From: Lysobacter sp. Root690
GTDB lineage: Bacteria > Pseudomonadota > Gammaproteobacteria > Xanthomonadales > Xanthomonadaceae
DNA: 64,000 bases
Reading direction: 5' to 3'
Assembly: GCF_001427785.1 (NCBI RefSeq)
Contig: NZ_LMHM01000016.1
Coordinates: 74,652 to 138,651, forward strand
The notes beneath the pieces are model-generated. The model searched no databases and had not been told where the DNA came from. It saw nothing but the letters and a program-made list of their open reading frames with translations. The position numbers and the translations under genes are program-made. Positions 9,066 to 23,751 of the stretch are shown here, piece after piece; the first letter of the stretch is position 1; each line of letters starts with the position of its first letter.

Positions 9066-9836
9066 ATGTCCGACGTGACCTTGATGAGGATCGGCATCCT
9101 GATCGCCGGCCTGATCCTGATCGGCGCGATCGTATTCTTCGGCCGCCCGCGCAAGCCGGGGCAGGGCAAGCGCGTCGCGCGCGAAGACGCCGCGCGCAGC
9201 GCCGAGCCGCGCAAGAGCGGGCCGCGCCAGGAACCGACCCTGGGCGAGCAGATCCAGAGCGAACTCGACCAGACCGGCGCGCCCGGCGAGGCGACCACCC
9301 AGGCCGAACTGGAACTGTTCGACAAGACTCTGGAAGGCAACGCGAACGCGGCCAACAGCGAGCTGGGCCGCCGGGTCAGCGAAGAATTCGACAAGATCGT
9401 CACCCTGTACCTGGCCGCGCGCGCCGGGCAGAAGCTGCACGGGCCCGACATCGTGGTCGCCGCGGAAAAGGCCGGCCTGGTCTACGGCCACATGGGCGTC
9501 TACCACCGCCTGGTCGAAGGCCATCCCGAACGCGGCCCGGTGTTCAGCGTGGCCAACATCATGAAGCCCGGCAGTTTCGACATGGCCACGATCCAGTCGC
9601 TGGAAACGCCGGCGATCGCGTTCTTCCTGACTCTGCCCGCGCCGGTGGCGGCGCTGGATGCCTGGGAAACCATGCTACCGACCGCCCAGCGCATGGCCGA
9701 ACTGCTCGACGCGGTGGTGCTGGACGAACAGCGCAACGCGCTCGGCCGCCAGCGCATCGCCCACCTGCGCGACGAATTGCGCGCCTACGATCGTCAGCGC
9801 GAAGCGCCGCCTTTGAGCAAGCCGACGCGTTGGTGA
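9066..9836 (+). CDS. zipA: Cell division protein ZipA
   Basis: 256 residues. One N-terminal membrane segment (about 8-26, IGILIAGLILIGAIVFF) is followed by a short basic and charged linker. The C-terminal ZipA FtsZ-binding domain covers about 115-245 and includes the GPVFSVANIMKPGSFD segment. ZipA tethers FtsZ filaments to the inner membrane at the division site. The order smc-zipA-ligA is the known gammaproteobacterial arrangement and supports the call. The linker is shorter than in E. coli ZipA (328 residues). AAGGAG at 9054-9059 provides a good ribosome binding site. Confidence 0.93.
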   Translation: MSDVTLMRIGILIAGLILIGAIVFFGRPRKPGQGKRVAREDAARSAEPRKSGPRQEPTLGEQIQSELDQTGAPGEATTQAELELFDKTLEGNANAANSELGRRVSEEFDKIVTLYLAARAGQKLHGPDIVVAAEKAGLVYGHMGVYHRLVEGHPERGPVFSVANIMKPGSFDMATIQSLETPAIAFFLTLPAPVAALDAWETMLPTAQRMAELLDAVVLDEQRNALGRQRIAHLRDELRAYDRQREAPPLSKPTRW

Positions 9837-9971
9837 GCGCGGGCAGGTAAGCCGCGAAGCGCGGATCGCATGCGGGAACCGCGCTTTATCCGAGTCTGAT
9901 CCTCTCCCCAGGTCGAAGCATGGGATCTGATCGCCCCACTGCAGGGGTATTTCGTATCCCGCCTAACCCAA

Positions 9972-10124
9972 GTTGCTTCCCCCTTTGCGAAAGGGGCTAG
10001 GGGCATTCGCTTTAGCTCCCAAGCGCCGCGCGGTCCGCAGCTAAAAGCGAATCCCCGCGCGCCGTTTCACGTTCAGGCCTCAAGCGCCGCAACGCGCCGC
10101 CCCCTTTTTCAAAGTGGGCGCGAT
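9972..10124. repeat. Intergenic repeat element, copy 1
   Basis: About 153 bases starting GTTGCTTCCCCCTTTGCGAA. It contains the palindromic pieces CCCCTTTGCGAAAGGGG and GCATTCGCTTTAGC...GCTAAAAGCGAATCC, and ends CGCCCCCTTTTTCAAAGTGG. It is repeated almost unchanged 182 bases on. No open frame has coding character. Confidence 0.85.
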
Positions 10125-10153
10125 TGTCTGCCCGAAGTGATCGTCCCGCCGGG

Positions 10154-10312
10154 GTTGCTTCCCCCTTTGCAAAAGGGGGGGAGTAGGGGGATTCGCTTTT
10201 GCTCCTGAGCGCCGCGCTATCCGCAGCTGAAAGCGAATCCCCCGCGCGCCGCTGTATGTTCAGGCCTAAAGCGCCGCAACGCGCCGCCCCCTTTTTCAAA
10301 GTGAGCCTGATT
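10154..10312. repeat. Intergenic repeat element, copy 2
   Basis: About 159 bases with the same order of blocks as copy 1: GTTGCTTCCCCCTTTGC, GGGGATTCGCTTTTGC, CCGCAGCTGAAAGCGAATCC, TTCAGGCCTAAAGCGCCGC, CCCCCTTTTTCAAAGTG. Single-base differences and a few small indels separate the copies. The two fill most of the 651-base zipA-ligA gap. The remaining bases (9837-9971, 10313-10487) show no gene. Confidence 0.85.
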
Positions 10313-10385
10313 CCAGCCACCGATAGCGATAACACCGGCAAGCGTAACCCGCCTGCGGCACTGGTACCCCGCAATAACCGTCTGA

Positions 10386-13846
<3,461 letters not shown>

Positions 13847-13895
13847 CCGCGATGAACCACGCGCTTCACAAGATCGGCTCACTGCGCGTTTTTGA

Positions 13896-13923
13896 TTGCA
13901 AGTTCATCGATCACGGTTAGAGT
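13896..13923 (+). promoter_or_regulatory. Possible sigma70 promoter for the first DUF3011 gene
   Basis: TTGCAA (13896-13901) and TAGAGT (13918-13923) are 16 bases apart and end 27 bases before the start codon of the downstream gene. A TAGAGT hexamer also precedes the second DUF3011 gene, but no matching -35 was found there. Confidence 0.4.
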
Positions 13924-13950
13924 GCTCGCATCGGGTGCTGGGGGCCATGC

Positions 13951-14679
13951 ATGCGCAGTGTGAAAGCCGCGATCCATCTGTTTGCGTTCACCGCCGCGGC
14001 ATACGCGACGGGTGTGCGCGCGGAACCGGCCGGCGAACGGATGTTCGGCGGCGACGTGCTGCGTTGCGCATCGCAGGATGAGCAGACGGTGCGTTGCCCG
14101 GCCGATACCCGCGGCGGCGTGCGTCTGGTCCGGCGCACCTCCGGTAAGCCCTGTGTCGAAGGCACCAGCTGGGGCGCCGATCGCGGTGGCGTGTGGGTTT
14201 CGCAGGGCTGTTCGGCGGACTTCGTGCTCGGGCGTGGCGGCAGCGGCAGCGACAGCAGGACCGGCGCGCGCGTGATCAAGTGTGAGTCGGTCGGTGGGCG
14301 CTGGAATCACTGCGCCGCAAAGACCGACGCCGGCGTGGTCCTGGCCCAGCAATTGTCCAAACAACCTTGCCTGCGCAATCAATCCTGGGGCACCGACGGC
14401 AACGGCGTGTGGGTCTCCGGTGGTTGCCGCGGCGAGTTCCGCCTGCTCGGCGCCGAGCCGGTCGCGCAGGCGCAGGGCAAATTGCTGCTGTGCGAATCGC
14501 GCGATCGCAAGGCCCGTCGTTGCGACGGCGAAACCGGCATGGGCGTGCGCATGGTCAAGCAACTGTCGAACACCGAATGCGTCGAAGGCCGCAGTTGGGG
14601 CTACGACGCGCATGGCGTATGGGTCGAGGACGGCTGCCGCGCCGAATTCGAACTCGATTATCGGCGCGGCGGCGGTTGA
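13951..14679 (+). CDS. Secreted protein with three DUF3011 repeats (paralogue A)
   Basis: 242 residues with an N-terminal signal peptide (about residues 1-24) and three copies of a roughly 50-residue repeat. Each repeat has the form C(E/A)S...RC....GV.L..Q.S...C..G.SWG.D..GVWV..GC..(E/D)F, matching the DUF3011 pattern. Four cysteines per repeat suggest two disulfides in each, consistent with a periplasmic or extracellular location. Function is unknown for the family; the repeated aromatic GVWV/SWG cores look like a binding module, but that is inference. A homologous gene follows 200 bases downstream on the same strand, so this is a tandem duplication. Confidence 0.82.
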   Translation: MRSVKAAIHLFAFTAAAYATGVRAEPAGERMFGGDVLRCASQDEQTVRCPADTRGGVRLVRRTSGKPCVEGTSWGADRGGVWVSQGCSADFVLGRGGSGSDSRTGARVIKCESVGGRWNHCAAKTDAGVVLAQQLSKQPCLRNQSWGTDGNGVWVSGGCRGEFRLLGAEPVAQAQGKLLLCESRDRKARRCDGETGMGVRMVKQLSNTECVEGRSWGYDAHGVWVEDGCRAEFELDYRRGGG

Positions 14680-14879
14680 TCGCCGCGCGAGAGCATGCGG
14701 CCATGGGCCAGACGTCATGCGACCAACGGCGGAGATCGGCCGCGAAACAAAGCGCAAACTAAGCGTGTCATGAACAAGACCGTTGCATCATCAACGCGAT
14801 TCGCGAACACGGCGAAATCTTGAGCTGGCGTTAAGCGGCTTCGGCTAGAGTCCTCGACAAATCGACAAGGAGCACAAGC

Positions 14880-15647
14880 ATGTCCGCACGCATTCTTTCC
14901 AGTCTGGGTCTGATGGTGGGCTTGGGGTTGTCCGCGGGCGCCGCCCAGGCGGCGCCGCAGTACAACGATTACGGTTCCAACAACGGCGTCATCCGCTGCG
15001 AATCCGACAGCGGCCGTCAACGCCGTTGCGATGCCGATACGCGAGGCGGCGTGCAACTGAGCCGGCAACTGTCCAGTTCTTCGTGCATCCAGGGCCGCAG
15101 TTGGGGTTACGACCGCAACGGCATCTGGGTGTCGGAAGGTTGCCGCGCCGAATTCGCGCTCGGCCGCGGTGGTGGCTGGAACGGCGGTGGCGGTGGCGGC
15201 GGCTGGAACGGCGGCGGCAACGGCGACGTGGTGCGCTGCGAATCCGACGGCGGCCGTCAGCGCAGCTGCAGCATCAGCGGCAACCGCGCGCGTCTGCAGC
15301 GTCAGCTGTCCAGCACGACCTGCGTCGAGGGCCAGAACTGGGGTTCGCGTCCGGGCCAGGTGTGGGTGTCCGGCGGTTGCCGCGGTGAGTTCATCGCCAC
15401 CCGTGGCGGCGGCTGGAACGGCGGCGGCGGCAACAACGGCGGCGGTTGGGGTGGCGGCGGCGGTCAGGAGATTTCCTGCGAATCCAACAACAACCGTCAG
15501 AACCGCTGCAACATGAGCGTGCGCCGCGACGTGCGCCTGCTGCGCCAGAGCTCGGGTTCGCCGTGCATCGAAGGCCAGACCTGGGGTTGGGACCGCAACG
15601 GCGTGTGGGTGTCGAACGGTTGCCGCGGTCGCTTCCAGGTCAACTGA
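14880..15647 (+). CDS. Secreted protein with three DUF3011 repeats and Gly-rich linkers (paralogue B)
   Basis: 255 residues with a signal peptide (cut near AAQA-AP, about residue 24) and three DUF3011 repeats of the same cysteine and SWG/GVWV pattern as paralogue A. The repeats are joined by glycine/tryptophan-rich linkers (GGGWNGGGGGGGWNGGG and similar) absent from paralogue A, so the domains are probably free to move. AAGGAG precedes the ATG by eight bases. A hairpin at 15692-15721 probably ends the transcript. Function is unknown; a cell-surface or polysaccharide-binding role is only a guess. Confidence 0.84.
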   Translation: MSARILSSLGLMVGLGLSAGAAQAAPQYNDYGSNNGVIRCESDSGRQRRCDADTRGGVQLSRQLSSSSCIQGRSWGYDRNGIWVSEGCRAEFALGRGGGWNGGGGGGGWNGGGNGDVVRCESDGGRQRSCSISGNRARLQRQLSSTTCVEGQNWGSRPGQVWVSGGCRGEFIATRGGGWNGGGGNNGGGWGGGGGQEISCESNNNRQNRCNMSVRRDVRLLRQSSGSPCIEGQTWGWDRNGVWVSNGCRGRFQVN

Positions 15648-15691
15648 TCGCGTTGCACTGATCGCGCTCGATCCAAGCTGACGCTCGTATC

Positions 15692-15721
15692 CATCGCCCC
15701 GGCCGCAAGGTCGGGGCGATG
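15692..15721 (+). terminator. Hairpin after DUF3011 paralogue B
   Basis: CATCGCCCCG and CGGGGCGATG pair perfectly around a ten-base loop. Only a weak T stretch (TCGTT) follows, so termination efficiency is uncertain. Confidence 0.6.
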
Positions 15722-15807
15722 TCGTTCGTGGCGGCGGCGCGTGCGATGGACCGGGTCGCGATGCGGATGTTTCAGGCCCGACACCTGCATCCGTTAAACT
15801 CGACGCC

Positions 15808-16866
15808 ATGAACGACACCATCGATTTCGACCGTTACGACCGCATCCGCCCGATCCGCTGGACCGGGCAGGCCCTGGAGCTGCTGGATCAGCGCAAGCTG
15901 CCGTTCGCGGTGGAGTATGTGTCCTGCGAAGACAGCGATGCGGTCGCCGCGGCGATCCATGCGCTGACCGTGCGCGGCGCGCCCGCGATCGGCATCGCCG
16001 CGGCCTGGGGCGTGGTGCTGGCGGCCAAGACGATCGAGGCCGATAACGGCGCCACCGCGCTGGAGCGGATCGAACCGGCCATGCAGCGCCTCAACGCGGC
16101 CCGACCGACCGCGGTCAACCTGGCCTGGGCACTGGCGCGCATGCGCCGCGTGCTGGCCGCCGCAGGCGCCGACTGGCGCGAAGTTTTGGCGCGCGAAGCG
16201 CAGGCGATCGCCGACGAAGACCTTGCCGCGAACCGGCGCATGGGCGCGCTCGGCGCGGCCCTGATCGAACCGGGCAACGGCGTGCTGACTCACTGCAATA
16301 CCGGTTCACTCGCCACCGCCGGTTTCGGTACCGCGCTCGGCGTGATCCGCGCCGGCGTCGCCCAGGGCCGCATCGCCCAGGTGTATGCCGGCGAGACCCG
16401 GCCGTGGCTGCAGGGCGCGCGCCTGACCGTGTGGGAATTGGAGCAGGACGGCATCGCGCCGATCCTGATCGCCGACTCGGCCGCCTCGCATCTGATGAAG
16501 ACCGGCAAGGTCGGCTGGGTGATCGTCGGCGCCGATCGCATCTGCGCCAACGGCGATACCGCCAACAAGATCGGCACCTACCAACTCGCGATCGCCGCGC
16601 GCCACCACGGCGTCAAGTTCATGGTCGCCGCGCCGTCGTCGACGGTCGATATGGACACCGCGTCCGGAGACCTGATCGAGATCGAGGAACGCGACCCGGG
16701 CGAGTTGTTCGCGGTCGGCGGTAACCGCACCGCGGCCGAGCGGGTCGGCGCCTGGAACCCGGTGTTCGACGTGACCCCGCACGAGCTGATAGACGCGATC
16801 GTGACCGAGCGCGGGGTGATCGAGCGGCCGGATGCGGCGGCGATGACGGTGGCGTTCGGGAGGTGA
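15808..16866 (+). CDS. mtnA: S-methyl-5-thioribose-1-phosphate isomerase MtnA
   Basis: 352 residues of the eIF2B-like fold. It isomerises methylthioribose-1-phosphate to methylthioribulose-1-phosphate in the methionine salvage pathway. The active-site Cys163 lies in [11 protein letters not shown] and Asp243 in [17 protein letters not shown], both matching the characterised enzymes. No other salvage gene is adjacent, so the pathway must be completed elsewhere. The start [16 protein letters not shown] is the only one that keeps the conserved N-terminus. Confidence 0.96.
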   Translation: MNDTIDFDRYDRIRPIRWTGQALELLDQRKLPFAVEYVSCEDSDAVAAAIHALTVRGAPAIGIAAAWGVVLAAKTIEADNGATALERIEPAMQRLNAARPTAVNLAWALARMRRVLAAAGADWREVLAREAQAIADEDLAANRRMGALGAALIEPGNGVLTHCNTGSLATAGFGTALGVIRAGVAQGRIAQVYAGETRPWLQGARLTVWELEQDGIAPILIADSAASHLMKTGKVGWVIVGADRICANGDTANKIGTYQLAIAARHHGVKFMVAAPSSTVDMDTASGDLIEIEERDPGELFAVGGNRTAAERVGAWNPVFDVTPHELIDAIVTERGVIERPDAAAMTVAFGR

Positions 16867-17033
16867 GGGTTTCGGCGGTTGCCGGCTGAGGGTTCGACCA
16901 ACACGCCGGTGGCGGTCGCTTCGGCCGACCTGAGGTGACCAAGACCGCGTGAGCGTGACTCGTGTCGGCGCGATTGTGTTTGGTTGGCGTGGTGTCTGCG
17001 GACGGCAATACCTTCAGCGCCATTTTTTAAGGC

Positions 17034-17250
17034 CGTCATTCCCGCGAGGGCTGGCTCTGCTTTATCTCGGCGAAGCCGAACATCCAGAGCCTTTGGCGCC
17101 ATCCTCCCGGAACGTCATTCCCGCGAAGGCGGGAATCCAGAGACTTCAGCGTCATCTTCCGAGGTCGTCATTCCCGCGAACGCGGGAATCCAGTGACTTC
17201 AAGCGTTCTCGCACGAAAGTCGCTGGATTCCCGCGTTCGCGGGAATGACG
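17034..17250. repeat. Cluster of CGTCATTCCCGCGAA palindromic repeats
   Basis: Full copies of CGTCATTCCCGCGAAnGCGGGAATCCAG lie at 17113-17140 and 17166-17193. An inverted copy lies at 17223-17250 and a degenerate left half at 17034-17051. Each unit is itself a hairpin; the second and the inverted copy could also form one long stem. This repeat type is widespread in proteobacterial intergenic DNA. The rest of the 850-base mtnA-gyrA gap (16867-17716) shows no gene. Confidence 0.85.
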
Positions 17251-17486
17251 GCTTGTGAGTGCGCGGCTCTTTTGATTGAGTGCGGCAGTCTCGATTGATT
17301 GAGCGCAGCAGTCCCGATTTCGGGCAGGTCTCCTGAGCGCGCAGCCGTCTCGTGCCGGTCCCCGGGGTATATCGCGAAGGCCTGCCAGCAGTGGCGCGCG
17401 ACGGCCGCCGAAGGCCATTTCACCGCCACCTCCATGGCCCGTCAAAACTCCCGGCGCGGACAACCCCAATCCAACCCCGCGCCCAA

Positions 17487-17572
17487 TGCTGCAATGCAGC
17501 TGAAAAACCCCGCCAAGTGCTTGTTTCTGCGTGAGAATCAGGCTCCCGTGAAACCGCGTTTTGTGATATGAT
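17487..17572 (+). promoter_or_regulatory. gyrA upstream region: TGC/GCA palindrome and extended -10
   Basis: TGCTGCAATGCAGC (17487-17500) is a palindrome fitting CTGC-N3-GCAG and is identical over 14 bases to part of the module upstream of the M4 protease at 42353-44269. TGATATGAT (17564-17572) looks like an extended -10 (TG-n-TATGAT), without a clear -35. A leader of roughly 140 bases would precede gyrA. Confidence 0.45.
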
Positions 17573-17716
17573 TTCCTGTCGTTTTGATGCCGCCCCGAGC
17601 GAGCTGCAGGACAGGCCCGCAGGGACCCTGTTTTCAGCCATATCCGCGGCGTTCCGTAAGGGACGCCGACGCCGTTCGCCCGGGTTGTTCGACTCACCGC
17701 CCGCAACGGAACCCTG

Positions 17717-20485
<2,769 letters not shown>

Positions 20486-20507
20486 TCGCCGTTTGAATGA
20501 GCCTTGA

Positions 20508-20539
20508 GAAAACGCCGCCTTCGGGCGGCGTTTTCTTTT
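20508..20539 (+). terminator. Intrinsic terminator of gyrA
   Basis: GAAAACGCCGCC and GGCGGCGTTTTC form a perfect stem with a TTCG tetraloop, followed by TTTTG. Being symmetric, it may also serve the dehydrogenase gene converging from the minus strand. Confidence 0.9.
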
Positions 20540-20612
20540 GCGGTCGCGTTCAAGCGGCGCGCCGTTCGACTCGGCCGCTACGAGGCGGGGCGGGCAGTTC
20601 GGCCGGAACCGA

Positions 20613-21635
20613 TCACAGGTCCACCGGTTGCCGGGTCTGCAGAGATTCGCGCAAGGCGATCGCGATGCGGGTGGCTTCGGCCGCGTCCTCGAGGTCGAGG
20701 TCGAAAGGCCGATCGTCGAGCACCGCATCGACGAAATGCGAGCACTGGCTCAGGAAGGCGTCGCCGAACCGTTCGAAGAAGTTCGCCGTCGACAGGCTGC
20801 GCACGCCGTGCGCGTCGGCGATCTCGAGCCGGTCCAGGCGCGGATTGCGGCCGATGCTGAGCTTGCCGGCGGTGCCGACCACGTCGGTGCAGGTTTCGTG
20901 ACCGTGGGCCTGGGTGCGCGAGGCGTAGAACATGGCCATGCAGCCGTTGTCGAACTCGCACACGGCCACGCCGTTGTCGATGTCGCCGATGCCTTGCAGG
21001 TCCGGATACGCGGCGATCGTGCCCATCGCGTAAACCCGCCGCGCCTTGGGCCGGCCTAGCAGCCAGCGCGCCAGGTCGACGTCGTGCACGCTGCAATCGA
21101 GGAACAGGCCGCCGCTGGTCGGCGCGAATTTGACGAAGGCGCCCGTGGGATCGAACAGATCGGCGGTCTGCGAGTAGATCAGGAAGGGTTTGCCGATCGC
21201 GCCGTCGTCGATGCGGGTCTTGGCCTGGCGGTAACTGGCGTCGAAGTGACGGACGAATCCGACCATCGCGCGCAATCCCGGATGGCGCCGCGCGTGTTCG
21301 ACCGTGCGCCGGCATTCGTCCATCCGCAGCGACAGCGGCTTCTCGCAGAACACGTGTTTGCCCGCGTCCAGCGCTTGTTCGATCTGTTGCGGATGCAGTG
21401 AGGTCGGGGTGATCAGGAACACCGCGTCCAGTTCCGGATCGGCCAGCATCGCGGCGTAGTCGGCATAGGCGCGCTGCACGCCCAGATGCTCGCGCGCCCA
21501 GTCGATTTCGTCCGCGATCGGACTGCAGACCGCGTCCAGGCGCGCCCTGGGCACGTGTCTGGCGAGATTCTCGGCATAGCGCCGGCCCAGACGGCCGAGC
21601 CCGGCGACCCCGATTTTCAGCAACTTCTGACTCAT
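20613..21635 (-). CDS. Gfo/Idh/MocA-family inositol (scyllo-?) dehydrogenase
   Basis: 340 residues. The N-terminal Rossmann fold shows GVAGLGRLGRRYAENL, followed by the conserved EKPLS (catalytic Lys about 97) and the D...H pair in GGLFLDCSVHDVDLARW. It oxidises a polyol with NAD(P)+. The IolG that clearly fits myo-inositol dehydrogenase lies just upstream, so this second copy may act on scyllo- or D-chiro-inositol, as iolX/iolW paralogues do; that is inference from context. ATG at 21635 follows GAGGTAGTC. A longer in-frame reading upstream runs into iolG and was discarded. The gap to iolG is 68 bases on the same strand, consistent with co-transcription. Confidence 0.85.
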   Translation of the reverse strand: MSQKLLKIGVAGLGRLGRRYAENLARHVPRARLDAVCSPIADEIDWAREHLGVQRAYADYAAMLADPELDAVFLITPTSLHPQQIEQALDAGKHVFCEKPLSLRMDECRRTVEHARRHPGLRAMVGFVRHFDASYRQAKTRIDDGAIGKPFLIYSQTADLFDPTGAFVKFAPTSGGLFLDCSVHDVDLARWLLGRPKARRVYAMGTIAAYPDLQGIGDIDNGVAVCEFDNGCMAMFYASRTQAHGHETCTDVVGTAGKLSIGRNPRLDRLEIADAHGVRSLSTANFFERFGDAFLSQCSHFVDAVLDDRPFDLDLEDAAEATRIAIALRESLQTRQPVDL

Positions 21636-21703
21636 GACTACCTCGGTTGGCGCGCTGTCGGATGAGCGCGGCGGCGATGCGCGCAATCGGGCCGCCGTCG
21701 TGT

Positions 21704-22696
21704 TCAGATCGAGCAGTCCAGGACCCGGCCTTCGCGCCATGAGCGCGTGGCCAGTTCGGCCAGTTCCAGCGCCTTGATCCCGTCGTCGATGTTCGGATGC
21801 AGCGGCGTGCCGTGGCTCAAGCCATCGAAGAAATGCTCGATTTCCAGCGCGTACGCCGTGCGATAGCGCTCCAGGAAAAACGCCTCGGGGGTGTCCTGGC
21901 TGATCGCCTGCGCGCTCCACGCGACCACTTCGGTCGGGCGCTGATTGCCGGCCTGCAGCAGGCCGCGGCTGCCGAGCACTTCGAAGCGCTGGTCGTAACC
22001 ATAAGCCGCGCGACGCGAGGTATTGATCTGGCACAGCGCGCCGTCGCGCGTGCGCAAGGTGACCGCGGCGGTGGTGAGATCGCCGGCGGCGGCGATGTCG
22101 GCGAACTCCGGCGCCGCGCCGGTCGCGTAGACGCTGACCGCTTCGGCGCCGAGGATCCAGCGAAAGATGTCGAAGTCGTGGATCAGCATGTCCTTGAACA
22201 CGCCGCCGGAGCGGGCGATGTAGTCCAGCGGCGGCGGGCCGGGGTCGCGGCTGGTGATCAGCAACACTTCCGGCGTGCCGATCTCGCCGGCGTCCAGGCG
22301 CTGCTTGAGCGCGCGGAAGGTCGGATCGAAACGGCGCTGGAAACCGATCATGCAGGCCACGCCGGTGCGCGCGATCGTGTCGGCGCAGGCGCGCGCGCGG
22401 CCGACGTCCAGATCGACCGGCTTCTCGCAGAAGATCGCCTTGCCGGCGAGCGCCGAGCGCTGGATCAGATCGGCGTGAGTGTCGGTACTCGAACCGATCA
22501 CCACCGCGGCCACGGCCGGATCGGCCAGGGCCTGCTCGGCGGTGGCGACGCGCGCGCCATGCGCGTGCGCCAGCTCGGTCGCGGCCGCTTCGTGCACGTC
22601 GACGACATAGCGCAGGCGCGCCCTCGGGTGACGGGCCAGATTGGACGCGTGGATCTTGCCGATGCGTCCGGCGCCGAACAAAGCCACTTCAATCAT
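21704..22696 (-). CDS. iolG: myo-Inositol 2-dehydrogenase IolG
   Basis: 330 residues, typical for IolG. It oxidises myo-inositol to scyllo-inosose with NAD+, the first step of the pathway encoded across the divergent promoter. Visible features: the nucleotide-binding start VALFGAGRIGKIHASNLA, EKPVDLD with the catalytic Lys, and GGVFKDMLIHDFDIFRW with the Asp/His pair. Its start overlaps the last eight bases of the RpiR-type regulator gene, so the order regulator-iolG-dehydrogenase is one operon on the minus strand. Confidence 0.92.
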   Translation of the reverse strand: MIEVALFGAGRIGKIHASNLARHPRARLRYVVDVHEAAATELAHAHGARVATAEQALADPAVAAVVIGSSTDTHADLIQRSALAGKAIFCEKPVDLDVGRARACADTIARTGVACMIGFQRRFDPTFRALKQRLDAGEIGTPEVLLITSRDPGPPPLDYIARSGGVFKDMLIHDFDIFRWILGAEAVSVYATGAAPEFADIAAAGDLTTAAVTLRTRDGALCQINTSRRAAYGYDQRFEVLGSRGLLQAGNQRPTEVVAWSAQAISQDTPEAFFLERYRTAYALEIEHFFDGLSHGTPLHPNIDDGIKALELAELATRSWREGRVLDCSI

Positions 22697-23555
22697 CGTA
22701 TTCCCCGGGACGGTTGGTTTCTTCGACCTTGAGTTCGAGCTCGTAGGTCAGGGCGACGAACAAGGCCTGGCACAGGCAGATCGTGCTGGTCAGCGCGCGG
22801 AACGCGAACGCGCTGCCTTCCTGCACCTTGAGCAGCACGTCGGCGTAGTTGGCCAGCGGCCCGAGTTCGCTTTCGGTGACCGCCAGCACCTTGGCGTGGC
22901 GCTCGCGCGCCACCCGCGCGCAGAACAGGGTTTCCTTGCCGTAGGGCGGAAAGCTGATCGCGATCAGCACGTCGTTCTTGCCGATGCTGCGGATCTGTTC
23001 GCGATGCATGCCGCCCAGGCCGGTGATCAGGTGCACGCGCTTGTTGGTGTGCTGCAGGGCGTAGGCGATGTAGCTGGCGATGCTGAAACTGCGGCGCACC
23101 GCGACCACGTAGATGTTCTCGGCCTTGACCAGCAGGTCGACCGCGCTTTGGAAGCGTTCGGCGTCGAATTCGGCAGCGAGTTCGTCCAGGCCCAGGCGGC
23201 TGGCGTCGATGAAACGCAATGCCATCTGCGCGCTGGTCATGCGCCCGCCGTCGTCCTCGATCACCCGGCGGATGCGTTGCTGATAGCTGCGCGCCGGCGC
23301 GACCTGCTCGGTGTAGGCGTTGCGGAACAGCGCCTGCATCTCGGTGAAGCCGGAAAAGCCGAAGCGCTGGGCGAAACGCACCACCGCCGAGCTGTGCACG
23401 CCGCTGCCCTCGGCGATTTCGTTGATGCGCTGGACCATCAGGTTGGCGCGTTGCTGTTCGATGTAGCGGGCCACGCTCTGCAACTGGCGCGGCAGGTTGT
23501 CGAACTCGGCGGCGATGCCTTGCATCAGCTCATCGACTCCCTGGTAGGTGGACAT
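22689..23555 (-). CDS. RpiR-family transcriptional regulator (IolR-like)
   Basis: 288 residues. An N-terminal RpiR helix-turn-helix domain (about 1-77, with SGVHSSAVVRFAQRFGFSGFTEMQ) is followed by a SIS sugar-phosphate-binding domain (about 125-265). RpiR proteins typically respond to phosphorylated sugars. In alphaproteobacterial inositol loci an RpiR-type IolR binds GGAA-N6-TTCC sites, and such a site lies 41 bases upstream of this start. ATG at 23555 is preceded by AGGAG; a longer open reading upstream crosses the operator and was rejected. Its position at the divergent junction makes it the likely local regulator. Confidence 0.9.
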   Translation of the reverse strand: MSTYQGVDELMQGIAAEFDNLPRQLQSVARYIEQQRANLMVQRINEIAEGSGVHSSAVVRFAQRFGFSGFTEMQALFRNAYTEQVAPARSYQQRIRRVIEDDGGRMTSAQMALRFIDASRLGLDELAAEFDAERFQSAVDLLVKAENIYVVAVRRSFSIASYIAYALQHTNKRVHLITGLGGMHREQIRSIGKNDVLIAISFPPYGKETLFCARVARERHAKVLAVTESELGPLANYADVLLKVQEGSAFAFRALTSTICLCQALFVALTYELELKVEETNRPGEYDD

Positions 23556-23595
23556 GCGGGCTCCTGGAGTGGTGTGGGTGTCTTTATGCCTGAAA

Positions 23596-23611
23596 TGGAA
23601 TTTAAATTCCA
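23596..23611. promoter_or_regulatory. Probable IolR operator
   Basis: TGGAATTTAAATTCCA is a perfect 16-bp palindrome and contains GGAA-TTTAAA-TTCC, the GGAA-N6-TTCC form described for RpiR-type IolR in rhizobia. It lies between the divergent regulator and transporter genes. No second copy was noticed in the inositol locus. Confidence 0.75.
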
Positions 23612-23635
23612 GTTTTAAAAATGTTGCACTGCGGG

Positions 23636-23665
23636 TTGCAAAACCGAATTCCTTGCCCCTATGCT
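23636..23665 (+). promoter_or_regulatory. Possible promoter of the inositol transport/catabolic operon
   Basis: TTGCAA (23636-23641) and TATGCT (23660-23665) are 18 bases apart on the plus strand. They lie just downstream of the palindrome and about 90 bases before the first transporter gene. Hexamer matches are moderate. Confidence 0.45.
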
Positions 23666-23751
23666 CGGCCCCCATCGAGTCGTTGCCGCCGTTCCGCGGT
23701 CGCAGCGGCGGTCCGTAGCCGGCCCGGCCGGCCCATAGGGGAGTGGGGTGT

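Noticed and set aside
6983-9451. Long antisense frame across smc and into zipA
   Set aside because: It spans two well-supported genes and a repeat-bearing gap, and its composition is typical of shadow frames in high-GC DNA.
17034-17250. CRISPR-like appearance of repeated units before gyrA
   Set aside because: Units are palindromic, irregularly spaced and partly inverted, with no cas genes; they fit a dispersed REP-type repeat.
20613-22034. Extended start for the second dehydrogenase that would add 133 residues
   Set aside because: The extra part lies inside iolG in another frame; the Rossmann fold and a good ribosome binding site fix the start at 21635.
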